Shown: positions 16,801 through 24,232 of the stretch, piece by piece
Position numbering within the stretch: the stretch's first letter is position 1
Layout: each line of letters opens with the position of its first letter
Assembly: GCA_039024915.1 (NCBI GenBank)
Contig: JBCCPK010000001.1
Coordinates: 434,001-498,000, forward strand
Source: Pseudomonadota bacterium
GTDB taxonomy: Bacteria; Pseudomonadota; Alphaproteobacteria; Rhizobiales; MH13
Length of the DNA stretch: 64,000 nt
Direction: 5' to 3'
Translations under genes and position numbers: made by a program
The notes under the pieces: generated by a model
The model's input: the letters and a program-made list of their open reading frames with translations, nothing else
Databases searched by the model: none
What the model was told of the DNA's origin: nothing

Positions 16801-18464
16801 GTGTCGTCCTCCTGGAGGGCCGTCACGCGCCCCGTTAAATCCAGAAGGGCCTGCTCGATCTCGCGAACGGGAATCGTATTGGTGAACGTATCCACCTGGC
16901 GGGAGAGCGCGGCCACCTGGCGCACCACTTCCGACTGATCGGCAAGGTTCCCGCCGAGCGCTTCAAGCCGCTGATTGAGGGCATCAATCTGCTCGCCATA
17001 TCCACCAGTCGCTTGCTCGATGCGGTCAATCGCTCCAAGTCGATTGTCGAAGAACGACATATCAACGGGCGATGGTGAGGTATCGCGCACTTCGTCGCGT
17101 ATCGTGTCCAGAGCACTGTGCAATGCGCCGATCTCGTCGCGAAAGCGGCTCAGCTGACTGAGTTCGCTTTGGATAGCGTCCAGCCGCTCGGCTGTCTGAT
17201 CGCTACCGGTATCCGGTGAAGAAAGCGCTTCGATCCTGGCTTCAAGCGCCACCAAGCGCTCGACAATCGCTCCGATAGAATCCTGCATCGCATCGGGGCT
17301 CATGCCGCGTGCCAATTGCGAGACTTCTTCCAGCGCTGCGGTTATCCGGGCCTGATCGGTCTGCCCATCGCTCTCAAGACGCGAGAGCGCACTGCGCATC
17401 TCATCGAGGACAGCACCAGTCCCGCTCTGGCTCAGCGTGTCCAGCGCCTCTCGCAAGCCTGTCACTTCGCTGTACAGCGCGTCGACTTTCTCGTCGGCGG
17501 TGCCATCTCCCTTCAGGCCGTCCAGGCGCTGAAGGATATGGTGGTAGCCCTCTTCAAGCGATCGGATTGCGTCCGGGGTCGGCATATGCGCCAAGGTTTG
17601 CTGCACGGCACCGATTTGTGCCTCCAGCTTGGAAAGCCCATCGCTTTGATCAATGTCGACGGGCTGACCTTGCTCCATCAGTCGCTGCTCGAGAGCGGCA
17701 ACCTGCGACTGTAGCGTCGGCAGAACCTCAAGCGCTGGCAGGGCACGGCTTGCCAAGTTGGCCTGCTGCTCCGCACTGGACTGGGCAAGCGATCGGACGT
17801 CGGCAAGTGCATCGGTCAGCCGGGCAAACTGCGCATCAAGATGGGCGGTGGTGTCAATTTGCGGTACGGTCGGTGGTGCAGGCATCTGCGCGGCGGGCGC
17901 CACGTCAGGCTGGTATCGCGGCTGCGGCTGCGGCTCGTCGGCAGCAAAGACATCGGGTTCCCCGGCCCCACTGTCCAATTCCCGCTTTCTGCGGCGCAAG
18001 GCTTCCAACGGATCGTAATCGCGATCCTGGGCAGCGGTCGGCACATCCGGAGCCACTTGCTGATGTATTTGGGACTCATCGGCAACCGGCAACGGGGCAG
18101 GCAGATCGGCGTGCTGCGGGTTCTCCGTCGGCTCGGGCGCGGCCGGCGCAAGACCGCCATTTCCGGTGACCTTGTTCTCCAGGCTTTCGATATTCTTGGC
18201 AATCGCGGCGAGACGAGACTGAAGGTCAGGCCCGGGCTGCTGGCTGGGGGCGACAAATCCATCATCGATCTGCGCGCTGGCGCCAGGCGACGTCGCCCAG
18301 TCGTCCGTGGACTGGGTTTGCGGGGCGGTTGCTGGCGACTGGTTTGCGGGCGCTTGGCCGAGGACGTTTTGCATCCAATCGCCAACCGTTGGCGTTCGCG
18401 GCGACGCCGAAACAGGCGCTTCCTGCGATTTGTGATGCCTAGAAATTCGGGATTGCTGAACCAT
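13887..18464 (-). CDS. PodJ-like polar localization factor with Sel1 repeats
   Basis: A 1525-residue bitopic protein. The N-terminal cytoplasmic part starts with a short PTVGDWMQNVLG motif and a Pro/Gln-rich stretch, then about 700 residues of predicted coiled coil (from about 150). A single membrane helix lies near 1065-1090 (ATVAIGLFVIGVTLLLAG). The periplasmic part has an acidic Ala-rich linker, about four Sel1 repeats (about 1250-1415; AAAYWYGQAAEQG, AIAWYELAAMAGN) and a C-terminal peptidoglycan-binding domain (about 1463-1505; GYDPGPADGLVGPRTSEAVRAF). This order matches PodJ/PodJL proteins, which mark a pole or growth zone and recruit cell-cycle and envelope factors. The open frame extends to 18587; I prefer the ATG at 18464, after which the protein looks natural and which follows a GGGGTAGGG sequence. 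Confidence 0.85.
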   Translation of the reverse strand: MVQQSRISRHHKSQEAPVSASPRTPTVGDWMQNVLGQAPANQSPATAPQTQSTDDWATSPGASAQIDDGFVAPSQQPGPDLQSRLAAIAKNIESLENKVTGNGGLAPAAPEPTENPQHADLPAPLPVADESQIHQQVAPDVPTAAQDRDYDPLEALRRRKRELDSGAGEPDVFAADEPQPQPRYQPDVAPAAQMPAPPTVPQIDTTAHLDAQFARLTDALADVRSLAQSSAEQQANLASRALPALEVLPTLQSQVAALEQRLMEQGQPVDIDQSDGLSKLEAQIGAVQQTLAHMPTPDAIRSLEEGYHHILQRLDGLKGDGTADEKVDALYSEVTGLREALDTLSQSGTGAVLDEMRSALSRLESDGQTDQARITAALEEVSQLARGMSPDAMQDSIGAIVERLVALEARIEALSSPDTGSDQTAERLDAIQSELSQLSRFRDEIGALHSALDTIRDEVRDTSPSPVDMSFFDNRLGAIDRIEQATGGYGEQIDALNQRLEALGGNLADQSEVVRQVAALSRQVDTFTNTIPVREIEQALLDLTGRVTALQEDDTNVRLTTAVHVLNERVDACIAAMPNGDALVDAVEARLEPHFGKLDSKVDAIYQAISAEDGPIIDAIAARIEKLISSMPGPRADEGLAQLEQHIVDLNRRYDEAGMISRDEVRELSGELSRVRASVELGTNNDLQQAIADQVRQLADNFDAARQSGNAAMLPAIENQIQALSSRIDALGASSQNSESTMLSDEVARQIQIGFGQMRAQAPAPTPAVVSSPEVGELRAELVGLRQSAGEQDRRLHETLGSVQNALETVIARIENLESDDKAALSLAQQSRQAAAPAKPAVVSDVSYDAPSAPMHAEVVSPEHPEAAVEAAAPAPAVQQPGDAQDLLRQLSGAMDADGEPSDLEGAAERAEPRQTRAEKRAAAKQAKKGLADESGAQRASFIAAARRAAQAAALQAASGAEPGSVAASDAVARLNALDGGGGTKADGERIEPGMTADGHQTWKKPDTHDEADVGAGHSPDADVDPETGVAMPKDDGSVATAFKGKFRKEQKPKDKSGTPKRPLSRAATVAIGLFVIGVTLLLAGFFVTGSRNDTVVAPLSPSVGTTTQETGVRVVGPEESSPVTDVAAAASEGAVSANAAAEGALAALEAETTENTELSEGFQRGETPVMDVTPGVAGDGEAALDPTNASVQSAQDADAVPADAPTAETASSNGMGPLSGLTPPALPTSVADSLPEAIGSPRLRVAAAGGDPAAQFEIAVRYTEGRFVAQDFAAAAYWYGQAAEQGIVPAAYRLATFYEQGRGVERSPEAAIAWYELAAMAGNPRAMHNLAVMAAEGRSGPVTGVDGPDFQRAAAWFEPAASRGLSDSQFNLAVLFARGMGVERDLMRSYQWFALAALAGDEEAVARRDEVAAVLGQEALALATARTESWQAIPVASAAIAVPQPEGGWDDDVPARAEASATRDMVAIAQSLLAERGYDPGPADGLVGPRTSEAVRAFRQSAGLGDSEQIDAALLNALREGSQL

Positions 18465-18605
18465 CCCTACCCCAACTGTTCCATAACAAGCCGAAAGCCG
18501 CCGGACCTTCGACCGAAGCGCTTTGCGGCAAACTGCGACGAACATGGTAAACGTGGGGTAAACGTTTCCGGGCAGTAAACGCATCACGATGGGCCATTCA
18601 CGACC

Positions 18606-18636
18606 TTGACGTAAGCTGGTTTACGTCCATTATACA
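18606..18636 (+). promoter_or_regulatory. MerR-type promoter with operator in a 19-bp spacer
   Basis: A -35-like TTGACG (18606-18611) and a -10-like TATACA (18631-18636) are separated by 19 bases, the overlong spacing typical of MerR-controlled promoters. A perfect dyad sits mostly within the spacer: GACGTAA at 18608-18614 and TTACGTC at 18621-18627 around 6 bases. MerR regulators bind such dyads and untwist the DNA. The promoter points toward the merR-family gene that begins 158 bases downstream, so autoregulation is the simple reading. Dyad and spacing are seen; the function is inferred. Confidence 0.65.
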
Positions 18637-18660
18637 TCTTATAGTTGTATTTTTTGTTTG

Positions 18661-18685
18661 CGCTCGCAAAGCGTCCTTGCGAGCG
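18661..18685. repeat. 9-bp perfect hairpin in the merR leader
   Basis: CGCTCGCAA (18661-18669) and TTGCGAGCG (18677-18685) form a 9-bp stem with a 7-base loop, between the MerR-type promoter and its gene. No T-run follows on either strand, so it is not a standard terminator. It could be a 5' leader structure or a second operator. Confidence 0.5.
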
Positions 18686-18794
18686 ATTGGTACCGGACCG
18701 GAGGCAAATCCCGTGCCGCTGCGTCGGCTCCTAAGCTGAACCCACGGCTGGCTGGACAGGCTGAGCCGCAACCATTAGCCAGAAGGAATTCGCA

Positions 18795-19229
18795 ATGAGA
18801 CCTTTGGAACCCATGCCGTCAGTCGAAGCCGGACCCGTTGAGACCGAATACGCCATCGGCGAACTAGCGCGTGAGTTTGATCTGACCTTGCGCACCTTGC
18901 GCTTTTACGAAGACAGAGGCCTGCTCCGCCCGCGGCGCGTTGGAATGCAGCGCATTTATTCGCGACGTGACCGGGCTCGGCTGAAACTGATCGTAATGGG
19001 CAAGAAGGTTGGGTTTTCGCTTCATGAGATCGGAGAGATGCTCGATCTGTACGATCTCAAGGACGGCCAAGCTGGACAACTCATCACAGCCCGCGATCGC
19101 TTCCTTGGGCAGATTAATGTCCTGGAGAACCAAAAGCAGGAAATCGAGAGAGCGATCGGCGAACTGCAGCGGACCGTTGAAGTGGTAACGGGCATGTTGA
19201 AGGCCAAACAAGAGAACGAAGCGGCTTAG
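18795..19229 (+). CDS. MerR family transcriptional regulator
   Basis: 144 residues. The N-terminal winged helix (about 18-85) has the family sequence YAIGELAREFDLTLRTLRFYEDRGLL, then RIYSRRDRARLKLI, and a helical dimerisation segment (about 95-138) follows. The short C-terminus lacks cysteines, so it is not a metal-sensing MerR. The overall form resembles the acyl-CoA/amino-acid catabolism regulators of the LiuR type, but that is tentative. AAGGA lies 8 bases before the ATG. It probably autoregulates through the dyad at 18608-18627. Other targets may include the downstream isomerase gene or genes elsewhere. Confidence 0.9.
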   Translation: MRPLEPMPSVEAGPVETEYAIGELAREFDLTLRTLRFYEDRGLLRPRRVGMQRIYSRRDRARLKLIVMGKKVGFSLHEIGEMLDLYDLKDGQAGQLITARDRFLGQINVLENQKQEIERAIGELQRTVEVVTGMLKAKQENEAA

Positions 19230-19281
19230 CCCTCAGGGATACCGTCGGCGTCACCTCCGGCGGTCACGCAGGTTCAAATTG

Positions 19282-19324
19282 CCGAGAGTTCCGTTGTCTA
19301 TAGACAGCGAAAGCTCTAACTCGG
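19282..19324. repeat. extended imperfect inverted repeat with a TGTCTATAGACA core
   Basis: A perfect 12-bp palindrome (19295-19306) is flanked by further partly paired bases, and CCGAG at 19282-19286 is matched by CTCGG at 19320-19324. It sits in the 172-base gap between merR and the isomerase gene, about 95 bases before the latter. It could be an operator, or as RNA a stem that ends the merR transcript, since a pyrimidine-rich stretch follows at 19334-19345. Not resolved. Confidence 0.4.
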
Positions 19325-19401
19325 TTCAAGGCGTTTCTCTTCTTTCGCGCTAAGAAGGCAAATACCGACGATCCGATCCGGCAGTTTGTTCCTGGGCAAA
19401 G

Positions 19402-20025
19402 ATGATGGCGACCCAAATTGATTACTACTTCACCCTGATCTCACCTTTCTCCTATCTGGGTCATCAAGCGTTGATGGAGGTCGTCCGGACCCACGGATCG
19501 GCTATTGCTTACCGTCCCTTCAACCTGTTCGATGTTTTCAAGACCTCAGGTGCTGTTCCCGTCCCTGAGCGCCCGGCTCCACGGCAAGCCTACCGATTGA
19601 TCGAGCTGCAGCGCATTGCGCATTATCGTGATTTGCCATTGACCTTGCGCCCCAAGCACTGGCCGACGAATCCATCGCTGGCAAACGGCGCGGTGGCTGC
19701 CATCGCGCGGGAAGGTGGTGACCCGTCAGCCTTCATGTTTTCAGCGTTCCAAGCCTGCTGGGTTCATGATCACGATATCTCAGATCCGGCGACGATTTCG
19801 CCGCTACTGGAGCAGGCCGGGCATCCCGTCGATGCAACACTCGCCGCGGCCCAAAGCGACGCAATTGTCGCCGAGATTGCAACCAATACCGAGATGGCCA
19901 TCACCGCTGGCGCAGTTGGCGCGCCCGTCTATGTTCTTGATGGCGAACCATTCTGGGGTCAGGATCGTATAGACTACCTCGATCATGCGCTCGCCACAGG
20001 TCGCGCGGCGTTCTCTGCCGACTGA
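19402..20025 (+). CDS. 2-hydroxychromene-2-carboxylate isomerase-like protein (DsbA fold)
   Basis: A 207-residue thioredoxin-fold protein related to kappa-class glutathione transferases. The N-terminal strand is followed by SPFSYLG with the presumed glutathione-activating Ser14 in place of a CxxC pair. Conserved later segments are the FNLFDVFK region, KHWPTNPSLAN, and GAPVYVLDGEPFWGQDRIDYL near the C-terminus. HCCA isomerase converts 2-hydroxychromene-2-carboxylate to trans-O-hydroxybenzylidenepyruvate in naphthalene breakdown. No other aromatic-catabolism gene is present, so a general glutathione-dependent role is at least as likely. Two adjacent ATGs (19402, 19405) are possible starts. Confidence 0.9.
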   Translation: MMATQIDYYFTLISPFSYLGHQALMEVVRTHGSAIAYRPFNLFDVFKTSGAVPVPERPAPRQAYRLIELQRIAHYRDLPLTLRPKHWPTNPSLANGAVAAIAREGGDPSAFMFSAFQACWVHDHDISDPATISPLLEQAGHPVDATLAAAQSDAIVAEIATNTEMAITAGAVGAPVYVLDGEPFWGQDRIDYLDHALATGRAAFSAD

Positions 20026-20063
20026 TACTTCCACACTGCCTCCACACAGTCAGAGGGCTGCCC

Positions 20064-21380
20064 GTGTTTCATTCGTTCTTCCCAAAGCCGAAGGTCTTCT
20101 TCTCCTCGTTCGCCATCTACGCTCTGGCGATGGTGATCTTCTGGTACGCCGCTGGACAAAACATGCAGTTTCTGTCGTTTGGCCCCTTATTCGGCGTTGA
20201 AACGATGCAAGCGATACCGGACGGTATTGCGCCCGATGTACCGGCCACTGGGGACACTGCTGACGCTCAGACGGGCGAGCCCGCTGCGGCCGCGGAGAGT
20301 TGGACGAGCCCGGAAACCTTCTGGTTCTACCAATACATGCTGACCGCTATCGCGCTGTTTGTCGGCTTCTGGATGTGGTACGCGCCCCATCCTTGGCAGC
20401 TTTGGTCGGTTGCTGGTTCGGCGCTGATCTTTTTCACCAACTGGTTTCTCGTCCAACTCGATGTGATGATCAACGAGTGGTTCGGGACATTTTACGATCT
20501 GATCCAGCAGGCCCTGTCTGAACCAGGCTCCATCGATGGCCGGGACTACTATCTCGGCATCGCCACATTCCTTCAAATCGCACTTGTCTACGTCTTTGTC
20601 GCGGTGATGTTCCGCTTCTTTGTCAGTCACTACGTGTTTCGCTGGCGCACAGCGATGAACAATTACTACACCGGAATGTGGAAGCGCGTGCGGCACATCG
20701 AGGGCGCATCGCAGCGCGTTCAGGAAGACACGATGCGGTTCGCATCCATCACCGAGAGTCTCGGTGTGGCCCTCCTCGACTCGGTGATGACGCTGATCGC
20801 GTTTCTGCCCCTTTTGTGGGGCCTTTCGGCGGCAGTCACCGAACTACCGATCATCGGCGAAGTCAGCCAAGGATTGGTATTTGTCGCGATCATCTGGTCG
20901 ATCATCGGCACGGTGCTGCTGGCCGCCGTCGGCATCAAGCTGCCGGGCCTGGAGTTCAATAATCAGAAGGTGGAGGCGGCCTACCGCAAGGAACTTGTTT
21001 ACGGCGAGGACTATGTCGAGCGCGCGCAGCCGCAATCGCTCGTTGAGCTATTTGCCGATGTACGCAAAAACTATTTCCGGCTCTACTTCCACTACCTCTA
21101 CTTCAACGTGGTGCGGATCTTTTATCTGCAGATCGGCAATCTCATCCCCTTCATCGCGCTGGGACCGACGATCATTGCGGGCACAATCACACTTGGCACC
21201 ATGCAGCAAATTATGCGCGCCTTCGGCCGGGTGGAGAACTCGTTCCAGTATCTGGTGAACTCATGGACGACGATCATCGAACTGATGAGTGTTTACAAAC
21301 GCCTCAGCGCCTTCGAGCGCGCGGCGCTGGCGAGCCCGGAAGGCGGTGTGGGTACCCAGGCGGCCAACCCAGCAGAATAA
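20064..21380 (+). CDS. sbmA: SbmA/BacA peptide transporter
   Basis: A 438-residue inner-membrane proton-driven importer of peptides and peptide antibiotics; in rhizobia and Brucella, BacA is needed for chronic intracellular life. The sequence follows the family closely: MFHSFFPKPKVFF at the start, then FFVSHYVFRWRTAMNNYY, HIEGASQRVQEDTMRFA, GIKLPGLEFNNQKVEAAYRKELVYGED and YFRLYFHYLYFN, with no fused ATPase. The loop after the first helix (about residues 35-85) is acidic and Ala/Pro-rich and appears longer than in E. coli SbmA. The start is a GTG at 20064 preceded by AGAGGG. It lies upstream of the exonuclease-ligase pair with a 45-base gap. Confidence 0.94.
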   Translation: MFHSFFPKPKVFFSSFAIYALAMVIFWYAAGQNMQFLSFGPLFGVETMQAIPDGIAPDVPATGDTADAQTGEPAAAAESWTSPETFWFYQYMLTAIALFVGFWMWYAPHPWQLWSVAGSALIFFTNWFLVQLDVMINEWFGTFYDLIQQALSEPGSIDGRDYYLGIATFLQIALVYVFVAVMFRFFVSHYVFRWRTAMNNYYTGMWKRVRHIEGASQRVQEDTMRFASITESLGVALLDSVMTLIAFLPLLWGLSAAVTELPIIGEVSQGLVFVAIIWSIIGTVLLAAVGIKLPGLEFNNQKVEAAYRKELVYGEDYVERAQPQSLVELFADVRKNYFRLYFHYLYFNVVRIFYLQIGNLIPFIALGPTIIAGTITLGTMQQIMRAFGRVENSFQYLVNSWTTIIELMSVYKRLSAFERAALASPEGGVGTQAANPAE

Positions 21381-21425
21381 GGCTACACTCTTTGAATCTC
21401 CCCGTCTCGCTCCACATGGTTGGGC

Positions 21426-22451
21426 ATGCGTGCTGACGAGTTCATGACGATCCGCCCCGAGGGGCTTTATTGCATCCCAGGTGATTTCTTCATCGACCCG
21501 GTTACCCCGGTCGATCGGGCACTCATCACGCACGGCCACGCCGACCACGCGCGTCCCGGCCACGGCTCTGTTTTGGCAACCTCCGAAACACTGATAATTA
21601 TGGCCATCCGGTACGGCGCCAATTTTGCAGGCCAAACGCAGTCGGCGGAGCTGGGCGACGCGGTATCGATCGGCGACACTCGGGTGAGCTTTCATCCAGC
21701 GGGTCATGTACTCGGCTCGGCTCAGATCTGCATCGAACATGCCGGGCACAGATTGGTCGCCTCGGGCGACTACAAGCGCCACGCCGACCCAACGGTGACG
21801 CCCTTTGAGGTGGTACCCTGCGACACGTTCATCACAGAGGCTACGTTTGGACTGCCGGTGTTTCGCCATCCTGCCGGTGCTGATGAGGTTGCGAAGCTGC
21901 TCCGATCCCTCGAGTTATTTCCCGACAGGCCACATCTTGTTGGCGCTTATGCTTTGGGGAAAGCGCAGCGGGTCATCGCCGAAGTCCGAGCCGCTGGCTA
22001 CGACGCGCCAATCTACTTGCATGGAGCGATGGAGAAGCTCTGCAACTTTTACCAGGCGCAAGGCATCGACTTGGGTGAGCTGCGCCCGGTGGCCGGCCTC
22101 AAGGGTAAGGAGGTTGCAGGACAGATCGTTGTTTGCCCGCCAGGTGCGATGGCAGATCGCTGGTCGCGAAAGTTTGGTGATGCCATGACCTGTTTTGCGT
22201 CAGGGTGGATGCGGGTTCGCGCTCGGGCGCGCCAGCGTGGCGTCGAACTTCCGCTTGTCATGTCGGATCATGCTGACTGGGATGATCTTTGCCGCACAAT
22301 CATAGACACCGGGGCATCAGAGATCTGGGTCACACATGGACAGGAGGACGCGCTCGTGCACTGGTGCGGCACCCAAGGCATCGCCGCGCGCCCGCTCAAC
22401 ATGATCGGCTATGGCGACGATGATGAGGAGCAGGTGGAGGCCGCTGCATGA
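21426..22451 (+). CDS. ligase-associated DNA damage response exonuclease (MBL/beta-CASP)
   Basis: A 341-residue metallo-beta-lactamase-fold nuclease. The metal-binding HxHxDH motif is at His36-His41 (THGHADHARPGH). Downstream motifs are FHPAGHVLGSAQI, SGDYKRH, FITEATFGLP and a C-terminal SDHADW / WVTHGQED pair typical of the CPSF73-like exonuclease that accompanies the bacterial damage-response ligase (TIGR04122 group). The frame opens with a TTG at 21420; I prefer the ATG at 21426. It overlaps the ligase start by four bases (ATGA), so the two are co-translated. It likely trims DNA ends before ligation; the trimming role is family inference. Confidence 0.93.
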   Translation: MRADEFMTIRPEGLYCIPGDFFIDPVTPVDRALITHGHADHARPGHGSVLATSETLIIMAIRYGANFAGQTQSAELGDAVSIGDTRVSFHPAGHVLGSAQICIEHAGHRLVASGDYKRHADPTVTPFEVVPCDTFITEATFGLPVFRHPAGADEVAKLLRSLELFPDRPHLVGAYALGKAQRVIAEVRAAGYDAPIYLHGAMEKLCNFYQAQGIDLGELRPVAGLKGKEVAGQIVVCPPGAMADRWSRKFGDAMTCFASGWMRVRARARQRGVELPLVMSDHADWDDLCRTIIDTGASEIWVTHGQEDALVHWCGTQGIAARPLNMIGYGDDDEEQVEAAA

Positions 22452-24082
22452 GGGCTTTTGCTGCCCTCCTGGATAGGCTTGCCTATGAGCCAAGGCGCAA
22501 TGGAAAGCTGCGCCTTATGATCGACTATTTTCAAAGGACGCCGGACCCTGAGCGTGGCATTGCCCTTGCTGCGATCACAGGTGGACTCGACTTCAAGAAC
22601 GCTAAACCGGCGCTTATTCGCGGGCTGGTCGAGGAGCGCACCGACCCGGTTCTGTTCGGGCTGTCTTACGATTACGTTGGAGACATGTCGGAAACGGTGG
22701 CGCTTATCTGGCCGACGCACCACGGCACGAACGAGCCGCCACCGTCGCTCGGCGACGTGGTCGAGGCTCTGGATACAGTTGGCAAGGCGCAGATGCCGGC
22801 CCTTATCGCTCGCTGGCTGGATACACTCGATGAGACGGGCCGCTGGGCACTGCTGAAGCTGATCACCGGTGGGCTGCGCGTGGGCGTATCTGCCCGGCTC
22901 GCGAAGACCGCCGTGGCAGGGCTCGGTGATCTGGAGCCCGACGCCATTGAGGAAGTCTGGCATGGCCTCAAACCACCCTATGTGAGCCTTTTCGCATGGG
23001 CCGAGGGGACAGCCGGTCGGCCAGAAAACGATGATCCAGCACCGTTTGCCCCAGCCATGCTTGCACACCCTGTAGAAGACAAAACGTTCGAGACGCTCGA
23101 TGCATCACTGTTCACGGCCGAGTGGAAGTGGGATGGCATCCGCGTGCAAGCTGCCACTGGCACCGCGAAAGATGGACGTCCTGTGGCGCGGCTCTACTCA
23201 CGTACCGGCGACGATATTTCCGGAGCCTTTCCCGACCTGATCGGTGCACTTCCAGGTGATTGCACCCTCGATGGCGAACTATTGGTGATCATCGACGGGC
23301 GCGTGCAGACCTTCAACACGCTCCAACAGCGCCTCAACCGAAAGACTGTTTCCAAGAAACTGCTCGCCAGCCATCCCGCCGCCATCCGCGCATACGATCT
23401 GCTGCGGTTAGGCGACGACGACCTCCGCCCCCTGCCCTTTGCCGAGAGGCGGGCACGGCTTGAAGCGCTCGTCGCAGATCATGCTAATCCGCGCCTCGAT
23501 CTATCGTCGATGGTGGCGTTTGGCGAATGGGATCAACTGGCGGAAGCGCGCGCCGACCCTGCCTCTCATGGTGCCGGCGCTGATGCCGATGCGGTCGAAG
23601 GCGTTATGATCAAGCGTGCAGATTCCGCATACGTTCCCGGGCGGCCGAAGGGCCCGTGGTGGAAATGGAAGCGTGATCCGATGTTGATAGACGCGGTTCT
23701 GATGTATGCGCAGCGGGGGCATGGCAAACGCTCAAGCCTATACTCTGACTACACGTTCGGGGTCTGGACGGATGAGGGCGCGCTGGTGCCAGTCGGCAAG
23801 GCCTATTTCGGCTTCACCGACGAGGAACTGAAACAGATCGACAATTTTGTCCGTAAGCATACGACCAACCGCTTCGGTCCAGTTCGCGAGGTGGTTCATG
23901 GCAAGGATGCCGGCCTCGTTCTCGAAGTCGCGTTTGAAGGCTTGCAGCGCTCAACGCGGCACAAGAGCGGAATTGCCATGCGCTTCCCGCGCATCTCAAA
24001 ACTGCGATGGGACAAGCCACCGCACGAAGCCGATACGCTCGAAACCGTGACTGCGCTTCTACCCGCAGCAGAGCGCGCGTAA
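22448..24082 (+). CDS. ATP-dependent DNA ligase, cisplatin damage response type
   Basis: A 544-residue ligase. The N-terminal region (about 1-200) is the alpha-helical DNA-binding domain. The nucleotidyltransferase motif I is EWKWDGIR with the adenylated Lys227, followed by LYSRTGDDIS (motif Ia), CTLDGELLVI (III), EGVMIKRADS (IV) and WWKWKRDP (V). An OB-fold completes the protein, ending with FEGLQRSTRHKSGIAMRFPR (VI). The size and the coupling to the beta-CASP exonuclease match the 'cisplatin damage response ATP-dependent DNA ligase' group (TIGR04120). It would seal strand breaks alongside the exonuclease, PdeM and the Lhr-like helicase encoded at 8-11.5 kb. Confidence 0.95.
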   Translation: MRAFAALLDRLAYEPRRNGKLRLMIDYFQRTPDPERGIALAAITGGLDFKNAKPALIRGLVEERTDPVLFGLSYDYVGDMSETVALIWPTHHGTNEPPPSLGDVVEALDTVGKAQMPALIARWLDTLDETGRWALLKLITGGLRVGVSARLAKTAVAGLGDLEPDAIEEVWHGLKPPYVSLFAWAEGTAGRPENDDPAPFAPAMLAHPVEDKTFETLDASLFTAEWKWDGIRVQAATGTAKDGRPVARLYSRTGDDISGAFPDLIGALPGDCTLDGELLVIIDGRVQTFNTLQQRLNRKTVSKKLLASHPAAIRAYDLLRLGDDDLRPLPFAERRARLEALVADHANPRLDLSSMVAFGEWDQLAEARADPASHGAGADADAVEGVMIKRADSAYVPGRPKGPWWKWKRDPMLIDAVLMYAQRGHGKRSSLYSDYTFGVWTDEGALVPVGKAYFGFTDEELKQIDNFVRKHTTNRFGPVREVVHGKDAGLVLEVAFEGLQRSTRHKSGIAMRFPRISKLRWDKPPHEADTLETVTALLPAAERA

Positions 24083-24232
24083 CCGGTTTCACGCCTCAGC
24101 TATCACAATGTTGGGAGGCTGCGTTGGTAAGCGGAAGAAGAGTGCTTATGTCGAACGCAACCTCCCAAAGCGAGCCCATCAGCGGAGACCCGCCGATGCG
24201 TTCGAACTCTCAAACAGAAAAGACCATTTTCG

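Noticed and set aside
17309-18169. 286-residue plus-strand frame opposite the PodJ-like gene
   Set aside because: Arg/Ser/Ala-rich shadow with no recognisable motif, opposite a clear coding sequence of high GC; several similar shadows lie along the same gene.
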